Below are positions 11,982 through 23,449 of a stretch of 64,000 nt of DNA, piece by piece. The DNA is from Avena insularis. Taxonomy: Eukaryota; Streptophyta; Magnoliopsida; Poales; Poaceae. Both the position numbers and the translations under genes were made by a program. Positions within the stretch are counted from its first letter, which is position 1, and every line of letters starts with the position of its first letter. Location of the stretch: assembly GCA_023614405.1 (NCBI GenBank), contig CM042685.1, forward strand, positions 85,364,684 through 85,428,683. The letters run 5' to 3'. A model generated the notes under the pieces. It was not told the DNA's origin. It was given only the letters and a program-made list of their open reading frames with translations, and ran no database searches.

Positions 11982-12386
11982 TCGCTAGACTAGTTGTAAG
12001 CAGTGTAGGACTCTGTAACCTGTCCGACTAGAACTTTTCATTGTAACCCTAGGACCTGGCGACTATATAAGTCGGGCCTATGGGAGCCTTTAGGGAACAA
12101 CCTAGTATCGATTAACATACACCTCGGACAGAGAACCAATCCATGTAACTCGACGTATTGCCCTTATAGTGATTTATAGCAGGAGTAGGATTCCGCCACC
12201 GTTGTGGGATCTGAACCTGGGTAAGTTGGGTTACCTCATACCCGTCAACCTTCCTCCTTCCCCCACGTCTCTAAACACGCACTGTGAGGACCCCTCCATG
12301 GCTACTCGTCGACAATACCACGACAGGGAGCTCGGTGAGGTCACAGAGATGATTAAAAGATTGATCAAAACAGTAGATAGTGGTTG
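11982..12386 (+). mobile_element. Probable gypsy LTR/leader fragment
   Basis: Immediately follows the Tekay-like element. It holds a TATA-like segment (gactatataagtcggg, near 12060), text typical of grass gypsy LTR ends (cattgtaaccctagg; atctgaacctgggtaa) and then a leader-like stretch. No partner LTR or target duplication is visible, so the family and orientation are inferred from sequence style only. It may be the sequence into which the Tekay-like element jumped. Confidence 0.4.
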
Positions 12387-14168
12387 AGGTTGTACTGTGA
12401 TCACCAGGTTTTTGATCAAATGGCCGCAAGAACTAAACTTTCATATTTTCAAGTTATTTTTGGTGGCTGTGCTGGTACTAAGCTTGGTAGTCTCTGGGTG
12501 CAAGGGTTTGTTAAGTGGTGAAGGTTTTGATGGTTTTTCCAAAAATGACTATCTTGATACAGAAGATAGATTCAATTTTGAATTGCCCTTCAAATGGATT
12601 TGGTTTTGTTTCTGCAAGGTTGAAAGCTCCATTGTGTTTAGTGTCACTTGGTATAGCAAGGGGAGAAAATAAATGGAATTGTTTCTGTTTGTGATCACTT
12701 GCTAGAGATGCTCAAAGTGAGCTAAGTGTTAACTTTTGCAAAAATGACCATTAGGTCATATGCATCATATTTTAATTTTCTTTTGTTTTGATCTATTTTG
12801 GATTTGACCTAGATGATATGGTTTTGATATTTAAACCATTTCTTATCATTTACAACAATCAAACATGGCATTGCAAACATTCATCCACATTCATAACACA
12901 CATGCATTAAGATATGGTTTATTAACAAAGATTTTGTTAACCCTATTTTTTATTGATTAGAAAATTGATATCCTCATTAATATTTTTGAGATGTTACACG
13001 GATGAGCATGCCCCAAGCTTCTCCATCTCTCTAGCATCCTCCCCAGCGAAGTAATCGATCCTAGAAGCCCCGAATTTCCACCGCCAAGCTCATCTTCCTC
13101 GCCTCTGGCCACTGCTCGCTATCGATGTTGAGCTTGCCTACGACCTCCCCTGGCCTCCCTGAGCTGTGCACCGTGTTCACGGTAACTACCAGTGCTCTAG
13201 CACCTCTCTGTTGCCTTCCTCTCTTCCTCTATCGAGCCCGCGTCGTGCAGTTGCCGACTCCGCTGTCCGCCGTCACCGGCCATGCTCTCGTGGATAATAA
13301 ATGGCGGGACCACCACCTTTTTGTAACCCGTGTCGCGCTCTCTCAGACACCCCAACCACTCATGCGCGCTTGTCCCCAGTCTCCCGCCCCGCGCTCGATC
13401 TTTGAGCACTAGGGAAGCTGACGCCAGCATGACATCATCCTGACGCAATAATCCCTTTTCTTTTTTGTTTTAATATTTTGTAAATTATTTCTGCAAAATA
13501 ATAAATAGCATGTGGGCCCTATCTATCAGAGTTTTATTTATTTAGGAAAATAATTTCTGTAATTGATAAAAACCTGACATGTGGGACCAAGCAGATAAAT
13601 ATTTAATACATTCCAAAATTGTTTAATTGTTTTTAAAATGATTAAAATTGGAGTTAAAATGGGAAAAATCATAACTAATTATATTAAGTCAGAAAAATAG
13701 GTATAATATATCAAAATGTTCAGAAAACTTAGATCTGCCTAATTAGGCTATAACCATGCATTTATCAACAACTTCAATGACAAGTATAATTAGAATAACA
13801 TAGTAACCCTCATAGATGCATCCGTAGTTTCTCCAAATTAGAGTTTATACCCCTCGGAACCCCGATTAAATTGTAAAGCATGCCTTAGGGGTACATTTTG
13901 ATACAACTTAACTTGTCATATCATCATCCTTGTTTGAGCATTGCATCGATTCCATGTGTTGATAGTTTCCTATCTTTCCGATGACTTGGTTCTTCCCGTA
14001 GAATATGATATCGAGATCGAGAGCGAGATAGAAGACCGAGATCAAGACCGTCGAAGTTCGAAGATCAATACTTGACGAACTATAACCAAGTTAAGTGTAA
14101 GATATATAAAGATCTACTTATTTTTTATCAATAGGAAAAGGCAAGCATAGCCACACCATTATACAATC
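12387..14168. mobile_element. Decayed LTR-like remnant, left part
   Basis: No coding domain. An AT-rich first part, a GC- and CT-rich zone (about 13000-13440) and a second AT-rich part mirror the zoning of the 4.6-kb LTRs in this window. The text near 13990-14090 (repeated gagatcgag/agaccgag) resembles the matching zone of such LTRs. The remnant continues after the solo LTR at 28045. Assignment to an old Tekay-like LTR is inference. Confidence 0.35.
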
Positions 14169-14785
14169 CTATATGAAAGTACAAAGGAAGTCACCTAGAG
14201 GGGGGGTGAATAGGCTTTTAAAATTATTACGGCTTAGGCTCAAGTAAATGCGGAATAAAACTAACGTTTAATTTATTGAGCACAAAACCTAGCCACTAAG
14301 TTCACCTAGGTGCACCAACAACCTATGCTAAGCAATACAAGCAACAAGGTGATAGCAAGGTATAAATACTTCAAGCACGATGGCTATCACAATGTAAAGT
14401 GCATAAGTAAAGGGCTCGGTTGAGAGATAACCGATGGACGCTGAGACGAAGATTTGTTTCCCGAAGTTCACTTCCAAAGAAGCTACGTCTTCGTTGGAGA
14501 GGTGTGATGGCACAATGATCTCCGAACGCCACAAATGGCTCACCTCGAGGTGTGGTGGCTCGATTCTCACCCAACTCCACAGAAGGCCTCACCCCGGATG
14601 CTGAAGCACGCAACTCATCGACGCCACAAAAGGCTCACCCTATTCTCCTGAGTGCGCACCACAAACGAAGGGCACTCGCTCCACTATGGGATGCTTGAGG
14701 GCGATCACCGAACCCGTACAAGATTGGGGCTAACTCCACAACTCAGTTGGAGGCTCCCAACAACAAAGCCACAACAGGATACAAT

Positions 14786-14895
14786 GCCACAAAAGGCCAA
14801 CAACACCACAAAAGGCTACAAGACCACAAAAGGTCAACAAGACCACAAAAGGTCAACAAGACCACAAAAGGTCAACAAGACCACAAAAGGTCAAC
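14786..14895 (+). repeat. 19-bp minisatellite inside the solo LTR
   Basis: About five copies of a unit close to gaccacaaaaggtcaacaa, the last four almost identical. The related LTR of the nested element has a weaker version (ttgtggccttggtgg repeats near 16870-16910, opposite strand), so the array expanded within this copy or family. Confidence 0.85.
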
Positions 14896-15954
14896 ACTCC
14901 AACCACACAAACCGTCTAGGGTTCCAAGGAACCCAAGGAAAACAAGCTCACAAGCTTGAACTCGTCGAATCTCCGAGGAGAACTCAAACCTATGCACCAA
15001 ATGCAAGGGCAAGTCCTTCTGTCCCAAACTCCAACAAAGCTACAAAACCTATTGGGGGAATAAGGGAGGAAGAACACAAGAGGAGAACACAAAACTCTCT
15101 AAGATCTAGATCCCAATGATTCCTTCACAAGGAGGGGATTTAGCTTGGGGGATTGTAGATCTAGATCTCCTCTCTCAAATCCCTCAAAAATATACAAGAA
15201 TCATAGGAAGGGAAAGTGAAAGAACATGTGGGCCCCCATGTGTGGTTTTGGTAATTAATGACAATCTTTATGGACTATTGTGTGTATTAAGTTATACTTG
15301 TAGGATTTGTCCATTAGCATCGCTTGGAGCATGTGTTGGCTTCAAGGTCGATGAAATGAGAAGAAGATGTGTTGTGCAAGCTCAAAATGCACCATCTATA
15401 GAAGATCTCATGTTTGATGCTTGCCATTCCCGGTGATCATGGATCGATGATGAGGAATTAAGAAAGGCGTTACATCTTGAGAAGGGAAAGATCATATACA
15501 TCAAGTTCAAGTGGAATGCTCAAGGAAAAGGTATAATCTTGATAGGCTTTCCCTTTTGGCGGTCTCATATTGTTAGTAGGAGACCGGGTTTAGGATAGAT
15601 AGCCGTACTATCAAGAGGGGCTCTCGAATGAGTAACTCGTTCACTTCGTTCGGAGAGAGCTCAAACCTTTGCATATTTGCATCATCATATTTGGTTGTTA
15701 CTTGGTCTTATCCATGTGAGGATATAGAGCTTGTGGTAATCTCCATAACAAGCTCTTGTTCATCAAAATCGGATCTTCCGTTTGTATCTTGTTGCAATTT
15801 TGATCTTGGCAGCTTTTTGGTTTCTCACCAAGTGAGGTATCTCACATTATTATACATGATACATTCTCACTTGATGATAACCAATATTTTCCAACGCAAT
15901 TGGAATCGGGTCGATCGGAGTTACCAATCAAAAGTTATAGAGGTTTGAACTTTC

Positions 15955-16415
15955 CTAGGTACCAAAATGCAGTAGTACCACATTTCAGTACCTAGTGTGG
16001 CAGTAGGTTTTGGCAAGTTGCCAAATGCCAGTGCCCTTCTAGGTACCAAAATGAGGTAGTACCGCATTTTAGTACCTAGCACGGTAGAAGGTTTTTTACT
16101 TCGTCATTTGGATCTCTACTCCCATGATGTACTATGATGTTTCTTTCCATGATCTTGTAGAGGTTGTTGTCCTCTTCGAAACGAGTCCAAGATCATCGAA
16201 ATCGGAGTCCGGATGCAAAAGTTATGGCTGTTTTCGTTCTGTGATGACCGGTAGTACCGGACCAGGATCCGGTAGTACCGGGGTCCGGTAGTACTGCATT
16301 TTGGTACCGGGGAGCGCAGAGAAAAATGCGTCTGGCGCCCAGAATCGTGGAATGTCCATTAGTCTTGGAAAGTCCGGTAGTACCAGAAAAAAGTCTGGTA
16401 GTACCGGGAATCACA
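15955..16415 (+). promoter_or_regulatory. Cluster of CCGGTAGTACCGG-type inverted repeats
   Basis: About seven copies of a near-palindrome centred on GGTAGTACC. Several are the full ccggtagtaccgg (for example near 16250 and 16269); others are embedded in longer stems around ctaggtaccaaaatg. The cluster lies upstream of the TATA box and recurs in the 3' LTR at about 25078-25545. Similar LTR-centre palindrome clusters are known in Sireviruses; a role in transcription is inferred. Confidence 0.7.
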
Positions 16416-16450
16416 TTTTTGGGCTACAACGGTTGGATTTTGGAGGGACC

Positions 16451-16457
16451 TATATAA
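16451..16457 (+). promoter_or_regulatory. TATA box of the 5' LTR
   Basis: TATATAA in ggacctatataagggg, just downstream of the motif cluster and conserved in the 3' LTR (25572-25578). Confidence 0.7.
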
Positions 16458-17405
16458 GGGGCCTTCTTCCCCAATGGTTTCTTAACCATTGTTGCAAGTT
16501 TTCCCCTCCATTGTTGACCTTCTTGAGCTTGCTTTCTCTCAATCCCTCCGATGATTCTTGCATATTCTTGAGGGATTTGAAAGAGGAGATCTAGATCTAC
16601 AATCCCACCAATAAATCTCTCCTCTAAGTGAGGGGAACATATTGGGATCTAGATCTTGGAGTCTTTTGTGGATTTCCTTCATTGTTCTTCCTCTCTTATT
16701 CCCCCATAAGCTTTTGTAGCTTTGGTGGAATTTGGGAGAGAAGTATTTGAACACCTTTGTGGTGTTCTTGCCATTTGCATTTGGTGCATAGGTTTGTGTT
16801 CTCCTCGGAGGATTTGGTTTGAGTTACTCATTGGAGCTTGTACCTCTTGGGTTCTTGGAACCCTAGACGGTTTTGTGGCCTTGGTGGCATTGTGGCCTTG
16901 GTGGCGTTTGTTGGGAGCCTCCAATTAAGTTGTGGAGAAGTGCCCCAACCTTGTGAGAGGTTCCGGTTGCCACCGATAAGTGCACCGATAGTGGAGGTGT
17001 GGATCGATCCCGTTGGGGTGAGATTCACTGGAGAATAAGGGAGGCCTTTTGTGGAGTTGGTGGTTTTATACCACCCCCTCTCCAAACGAGACATACTCCA
17101 TGTTGGGAGTAACTCGGTAAAATATCGTTGTACCCGCGTGCCTCGGTTATCTCTATACCCGAGCTCTTTACTTATGCACTTTACATTGTGATAGCCTTCA
17201 TGCTTGAAGTAATATATATCTTGCTATCACTTTGTTGCTTGTATTGCTTAGCATAAGTTGTTGGTGCACATAGGTGAACCTTAGTTGTTCTAGGTTGTGC
17301 TTAACAAAGTAAACACTAGTTTTATTCCGCCTTTGTTGAGCCACTCTAGGAAAAGTTTTAATCGCCTATTCACCCCCCTCTAGGCGACATCCGTATCCTT
17401 TCAAT

Positions 17406-17416
17406 TGGTATCAGAG
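17406..17416 (+). other. Primer binding site (tRNA-iMet)
   Basis: TGGTATCAGAG, two bases after the 5' LTR end. It matches initiator methionine tRNA. Confidence 0.92.
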
Positions 17417-17457
17417 AACGGTCTCTCATTTTAGGCTTCACCGCCTTGAGAGTAAAG

Positions 17458-17748
17458 ATGTCGGCTAGGGGATTAGTGCACAAGGACACGCTCACATTCG
17501 ATGGCACAAATTATGATGTTTGGAAAATTCGCATGCTTAATTTATTTCGAGAAATTCACCCAATTATCGAGGGATATCTATATGTGGGTTTCTCTTCTCT
17601 TGTAGATACCCAAAACGAATCTTTAAAGGAGAAGTTGAAATCTCATATAGATGCTCTAGCTACTAAAATTCTTTTGCATGTTGTGAGAAATGTATTTCTT
17701 TCTTCTATCATGCCTTATTCAAGCGCTCGTGTAGATATCCCTCGATAA
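17458..17748 (+). pseudogene. gag: Gag, N-terminal segment
   Basis: The start is the ATG in gtaaagatgtcggc, 42 bases after the primer site (MSARGLVHKDTLTFDG). The segment FDGTNYDVWKIRM is the N-terminal signature of copia-type gag (DUF4219/UBN2 family). The frame stops at 17746-17748 after ~96 residues, and the next frame opens at 17753. A short duplication (gtgtgcttactatttg occurs twice near 17768-17803) lies right after the break. Either a frameshift has split one gag or the two proteins are made separately; the split-gag reading is more likely. Confidence 0.8.
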
Positions 17749-17752
17749 TTGG

Positions 17753-19753
17753 GTGAATTTATTCAAGTGTGCTTACTATTTGGATAGTGTGCTTACTATT
17801 TGTTATCCTTCATCTCTATCTGGTTGCAATGATCTATCATTGGACCCTAACACTTCTAGCACTACAAACTTCTTACATGCCTGTGTTAATAGTCCTTGCA
17901 TATCATGTAGAAATGACTTGAATAAATCTCATGATGATATGCTTGTGTTGTCTTGTTGCCATGATAAAAATGCTTCTATTTCCTCTAGTGCTTGTGTTGC
18001 TAACCATGTAGAGGAAACCGAAGATTCTATGGACCAAGACAAGGTCTTGAATAGAGCTACAAGTGCAATCTCATCATCGCCTTCCTCCGGTTCTCACATA
18101 TGCCTTATGGCTAAGGGAACAAAGGTAACCTCTCTGTATCCCATTGTATCTCATGATGATGATGATGAGGTTGAAAATGATAATGATGATTATAGAGGTA
18201 AGTATGATATTACCTCTATTAAGAAAATGGGAGAGGTTGTCTATGGCGCTCTCTTCAAAAATAAAATTGCTTCCTCCAACTTTCTTGAAATCTTGAATTA
18301 TGCTATAGAAGGCAATGATCTTATTGAGGAGCAAGAAAACTTAACTGATGAACAATTTGCGCGTGAGCGTAAGTATGCTAATGAAATTGCTCAACTAAAT
18401 GGCTCCCTTGAAGAAGAACAAACCACCAAAGAATCTCTTGAGGAGACTTTCATTCTAGAATTATCTAGAGTAAAAGAATACCATGATAGGAACTTGTGGT
18501 GGCAAACTCCTTCAAGTTTAAAAATGATGAACTTGAAGTTGCTTATGCCAAACTTGTTGAGGATTCTAAGTGTCTTGATAATGGATCTCGGGTTGTTAAG
18601 TGGGAGCTCATCAAACTCACCGAGTCGCATGAGCAACTTAAAAGCTTCATATTCAAAAGAGCTTTCCAAGTTGCCCTCACCTCTCGCTAATAATGATGAT
18701 GCTTGTGCTACTAACTCTATTTCTTGTGAAGCATCTATTTTGGAGGAGAATGTTGAGCTAAAGGCTCAACTTGCGTTGCTAACTAGCAACTACGGGAAAT
18801 TAGAAGAAAGTCATGTTAAGCTCTCAAGCTCGCATGAGGATCTTCTAGTCTCCCATGGTAGGCTAAAGTTAGCTAATGAGGCCATCGTGTCAAAGGTAAC
18901 ATCTAGTGGGCCTCATGTGGACATTAGCACTAGATATACTCCAAATGTTATATTTCCATGTGCTAGTCCTTGTAATTCATCCTCTCGCAACCATGATATA
19001 TCTCGTGATGAATTACATTCCGTGCCTTGTTGCTCTAACAATGTAGCATCTACTTCCTCTAGTACTTTTGTTGAAACTAACCATGTAGAGGAAATCAAAG
19101 AGCTCAAGGATCAAGTCACTTCTTTGAAGAATGACTTGAAAAGGGGTCATCAAGGGAAGGCCGCACTCAACAAAATATTGAGTGTGCAAAAATCCCCCAA
19201 TGACAAGAGTGGGCTTGGATTCTACTCCAATGTCAAGAACAAGTCCACTATCAAGTTGAAGCACAAGGAGAACAAGAAGAATGGCCAAGATCAAGTCAAG
19301 AATCCGGCCAACATCGTTTGCTTCAAGAACAAGGAAGAAGGGCACCATGTTAGATCTTGCCCATTGAAGAAAAAGCCTCTTAGTGTGAAGCAACAAGGGA
19401 AGCGGACTCAAGCTCCACCTCAAGTCATCGACGGGCCTCTTCCTAAGAGGACTAATCGAGCTCTTCCTCGAGTCGTGGCTTCACCAAAGAAGAAAGATGG
19501 CAAGAGTAGAACTTGCTACATATGTCGTGAGAAGGGGCACATTTCTTCCTCATGCACTATTGGTATCTCCTCATCCAACCCTATCATTATTGATGACGTT
19601 TATTCTCTTTGTAAGGATGAGGTTGGCAATGTGTTTGCCAAATTTGTTGGTGCTCAATGTGGGTTCAAGAAAAGAACCATTTGGGTTGCCAAGCCTATTG
19701 TGACTAACTTCTTAGGACCCAACTTGTTTGGGGACCAACAAGCCAAAACTTGA
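17753..19753 (+). pseudogene. gag: Gag, central and C-terminal segment with coiled coil and zinc knuckles
   Basis: A 666-codon open frame. It contains an acidic run (DDDDEVENDNDD, ~residue 138), heptad-rich helices (~190-240 and ~320-385) consistent with coiled coils, and a second helix before the basic tail (~440-470). Two CCHC sites follow: the first reads CFKNKEEGHHVRSC, so its second Cys is replaced by Asn, and the second, CYICREKGHISSSC, is intact. A ~45-residue block is repeated (see findings). The protein ends shortly after the second knuckle with no protease, confirming a gag-only design. Large coiled-coil gags are typical of Sireviruses. The uninterrupted length suggests fairly recent coding constraint. 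Confidence 0.85.
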
Positions 19754-22700
19754 TCAATAGGTGTGTGTTGGAGGGCATTGGAGACTTGGTTACATTATGA
19801 AGAATTGAGGGATCTTCATCAATTATTATTGTCAAGCCAAGCCATTTGGATTATCATGATTATATTATATTTCCAATGTTCCTCCTTGCAGTAACATATG
19901 CTAAACTCTTTACATTAAAAGTTACATGCCCCTTGTGCACATGTTGGTTTTGTATATTCCATGCTTTTGTACATGTCGTGCTTTCCGCTTAACTATCTTG
20001 AGGTATCAGGCATATTTGTGTATGATTAGGTGGCACACCATGTATGTGTGTTTCTTGTGTTTGAGCCTTACATGGTTATATTTGGTATCTTATTTGGCTC
20101 TTTTGAGAGATTAATGGATTATCCCACTTTGGGGTATTGTTATGCTTGGGCATTCCACAATCCTAAAAATTATGTGTACATGAGGAATACCACCTAGTAT
20201 TTATATTGGATGATTGTCTAGTCTCTGTGTGGTATAATTATCATGAGAAATTTAATTTTATAATGTCAATTAATTATCTCTATTTGTATCATTTTTCCTC
20301 TTGTTGGTTTTATGGTAGTATCACATTATGGGGGAGTTATATGCTTAGTGTATATTACAATCCTAGAAAATGTGAATATTCGAGGTTGTGTCACTTAGAA
20401 TTGATATTGATAATTATCTAGCGCCTATGTGACACATTTGCTCATACTAGTTCCAATTTGCTTAAATGCGTTTATTGATCATATTTTGGATCTTGTATAA
20501 TAAAGTGGTTATTGGTATGTGTTTCCTCATATTTCGATCTCTATATCATCATGCAAACCATTTTGTTCAAGTCACTCTAATCACTAGTGATTGTGTGACT
20601 ATTGGAAGCTACCAAGAATCTTGTTCGAAGTATCATGCGTAATTCTTATATTTTGTTATATACTTCTTGTTGTGACTATGATCTTGGATATCCATGCAAG
20701 CTACCTTGGGAAAATTATTCCCAATATTTCTTGTCCTTGGACAATAAGTACTAAATTTATGGTAGAATTTATTGATCATATTCACTTTGGCCTTTGCTTA
20801 ATCTTGTCCTATCTTTGTCCAAGTAAATATTTTGTGTGCTCCCATGTATTCCTTTCTACTTTTAGATCTTCTTGTTTTATTGGTATGCTCTTGTGTTTTA
20901 CTTATTTTAGGTACTAGTGATGATCCCATTTGTGTGCATTTTGCATTCAAAAGGAAAACCCTACACAATGCACTATTCATGGGGGAGCTCTCCTATATTA
21001 TCTAGAACACTCATATTTATGCTTCTTTGTTTCATCCATATCAGGTTTTACGTGCTTGGAACCTCAATCTTTTATTTTTGGTATTTGTGCCATCATGAGA
21101 AGTTTGGGGAGTTTGGTTTCTTGTTGGAACCTTGCTCTTTTTGGGAGTTGGTTTTGTCTCATTCCTTGTTTCATGATTTGACCATTTTAGAATGAGACAA
21201 ATCCTTGAGCATTTGTATTTTTATCTATCTTTTGCTCTTTGGCTTTTGCCTAGTTCATTTGTTGAACTTGTGATCTTTCATGTGTTGAATTGGTTATTTG
21301 ATACAATTTGTACATCGTTTGTCATGTCACACTCTTGTGTGTGCAATCTCGATTTACTTGGTGTTTTTGTTCAAATTGTATCTCCATTTTGGTTCTTAAA
21401 AGCTTTATGCATGCATATTTACTATATGTTTATATTATGGCATGCTTTCTTTCTTTGATCCAATATATAGGGGAAACTCCACCAATTCCCATCTGCTAAG
21501 TTGTGCATGAAATTCAATTTCATATCAATATGCACACAATTCTGTGGAGTCTCTCCTATGTATTGTAGTTGCACTAACTACTGTGGACCCAATATGTTTG
21601 GGGACCATTTTGTACTTAATTGTGTTTTAGGTATATTGGAGATATATTGGATGCTTGTCTCTCAATTTTGAAAAAGTGGTGCATACATGAAAATTTGAGA
21701 CAAGCTATAGGATGATCAATGAATTCATATCCTCTACATCCTACCAATTATATCTCGGTAACAAGTATCTCTTTCTCATGCTCAAATATCTTGATTCCAA
21801 CCGTTTTTCGGTTGCCTTCTAGCATGAATTAATGTATTTGTAATTGTTGTAGTTCTAGCCATGGTTTTAAGAGGACTCAATATTGTATATGTGTTTAAGT
21901 TGATATGAGTGCATATAATTGAGACTATACAAAATCATTCATATGATCCTCCAATCCCAAATATGTCAATCTAGCAATTTTATTGCCTATCATTTCATCA
22001 ACTTCTCTCATGTGCAATAGTGAGATGTTTGCTAGTCTATTTTATATTATGATACTTGTTGCCTTTCTCCATATATTCCAACTTTCTCCTTTTCCCTTGG
22101 TGATAGTAGTAATATATGTAGTGTGTTGGTGTTTGAAGCTCATTAATGTATAATAAGATATATGTGAGCCTTTGGCCATGCTTTGAAGCAAAAATCTTAT
22201 TGGTATATGTTGTGACTTCATTTTTTCTTTCATGAGCTTCTTGTATATCTTCTTTATGTGTGCATATTTCTTTGTTCGCATATGTCTCTGTGATGTTTTC
22301 CACTTATAGACATATACACATATGAGAAGATAATTTTAGTTGATTTTTAATCCTTGGAGACCACCTTTCTATTCCTTTTGATTCTTCAGTGGATTCCAAA
22401 TTTAATTTCCTCTGAGTGTTAGTTCCTCTTGTTTGCATATTTGGGCACTCATAGTTGTTCTCTCATGCCTTGCATTGTTAAATAAACTTGGATGAGTGAG
22501 GATTCCATGATTATGCACCTTGTTCCCAAATACAATTATCATAATTGGTGCATTATCTTTGGGGAGCTCATCTAATTCATTTAATAATGCTCATTTGTCT
22601 TATTTCTCATTTATTGTGCCTTAAATGTTTATGGAGAAGTGAGGATTCCATATTTGTGCATTTTTGTATTGAAATACAACGATTCTAAAGTGTGCACAAA

Positions 22701-23449
22701 TCTTGGGGAACTTCTCTATTTTATTTAAGCATTTATTTGATCTTTCATTTGATGTGTTTTAAATGCTTATGGGGGAGCGAGGATTCCATCTTTTTGTAAT
22801 TTGTATTGAAATGCAACTATTTTAAAGTTTGCACAAATCTTGGGGAACTTCTCAATTTGTTATTTAAAACACTCATCTACTCGTATCATAATATCTTGTG
22901 CTTTCCATTTGGACTCATTTGTTGTTTTCAAATTGGTTTGTCGTATCTTGTGATTGCTCGCGTCATTTGTGATGCGTCGTTTTATTTTATTCCTTTGGCA
23001 ATCTTCGGGTCCTTGATATAGTTCTACTCCCTCCCAAGTATTCATCATTGGATATGTGCGAATGCACATCTTTGGAGGAAATATTACTATATTTTCCTTC
23101 TAGAACTTGTCACCCATTTCGGCAATCGATGCCAATGGGGGAGAAGTTTTAGAGGGTTTAAGGGAAATGGTTTATGCTTTGAGTTTGTTTCTAAGCATTT
23201 GCCTTTCCAATATAATGGTGGTGGTACATATAGAGGAAACTCCACCAATTATAATGATTGGCAATATATGCAATGAAATTCAAGTTCATCACACATGCAT
23301 AGATTGTGGAGGAGTTTTCTCTATATATGGTGGTGGTACCAATATAACATACTTATGTAGTCTTTGATATTGGTGTTACCATTTTGTTCATTAAGATTCT
23401 TATAAACCCTCTTAAAGGGATTGTCATCAATTACCAAAATGGGGGAGAT
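19754..23449 (+). other. 3' non-coding region with multiple polypurine tracts
   Basis: T-rich, with no recognisable pol domain. Purine tracts of the type atgggggag recur near 20329, 20984, 22556, 22767 and 23133, with shorter variants (ttggggaactt) near 22705 and 22842. The last, at 23436-23449, is the functional tract before the LTR. Short hydrophobic ORFs (20591-21458) reflect T-richness and are not credible envelope genes. Confidence 0.75.
22496..22870 (+). repeat. Three degenerate tandem copies of a ~140-bp unit
   Basis: Copies start at 22496, 22639 and 22777 with gtgaggattccat or gcgaggattccat. They share gcacaaatcttggggaactt and an aaatgtttatgg/aaatgcttatgg tail. Each unit carries one or two polypurine-like stretches, so duplication of this unit is one way the tracts multiplied. 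Confidence 0.75.

Larger units (their letters stand above)
15217..17403 (+). repeat. 5' LTR of the gag-only Sirevirus-like element
   Basis: 2187 bp, matching 24342-26509 along its whole length. It contains the inverted-repeat motif cluster, a TATA box and GC-moderate downstream sequence. It ends directly before the primer site. Confidence 0.93.

Noticed and set aside
14786..14895. Regularly spaced short repeats, CRISPR-like at first sight
   Set aside because: Units are contiguous with no unique spacers, in a plant LTR; it is a minisatellite.
20591..21458. Hydrophobic ORFs as an envelope-like gene of the Sirevirus-like element
   Set aside because: Short, overlapping, T-rich frames without signal peptide order or a conserved motif. 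The hydrophobicity follows from base composition.
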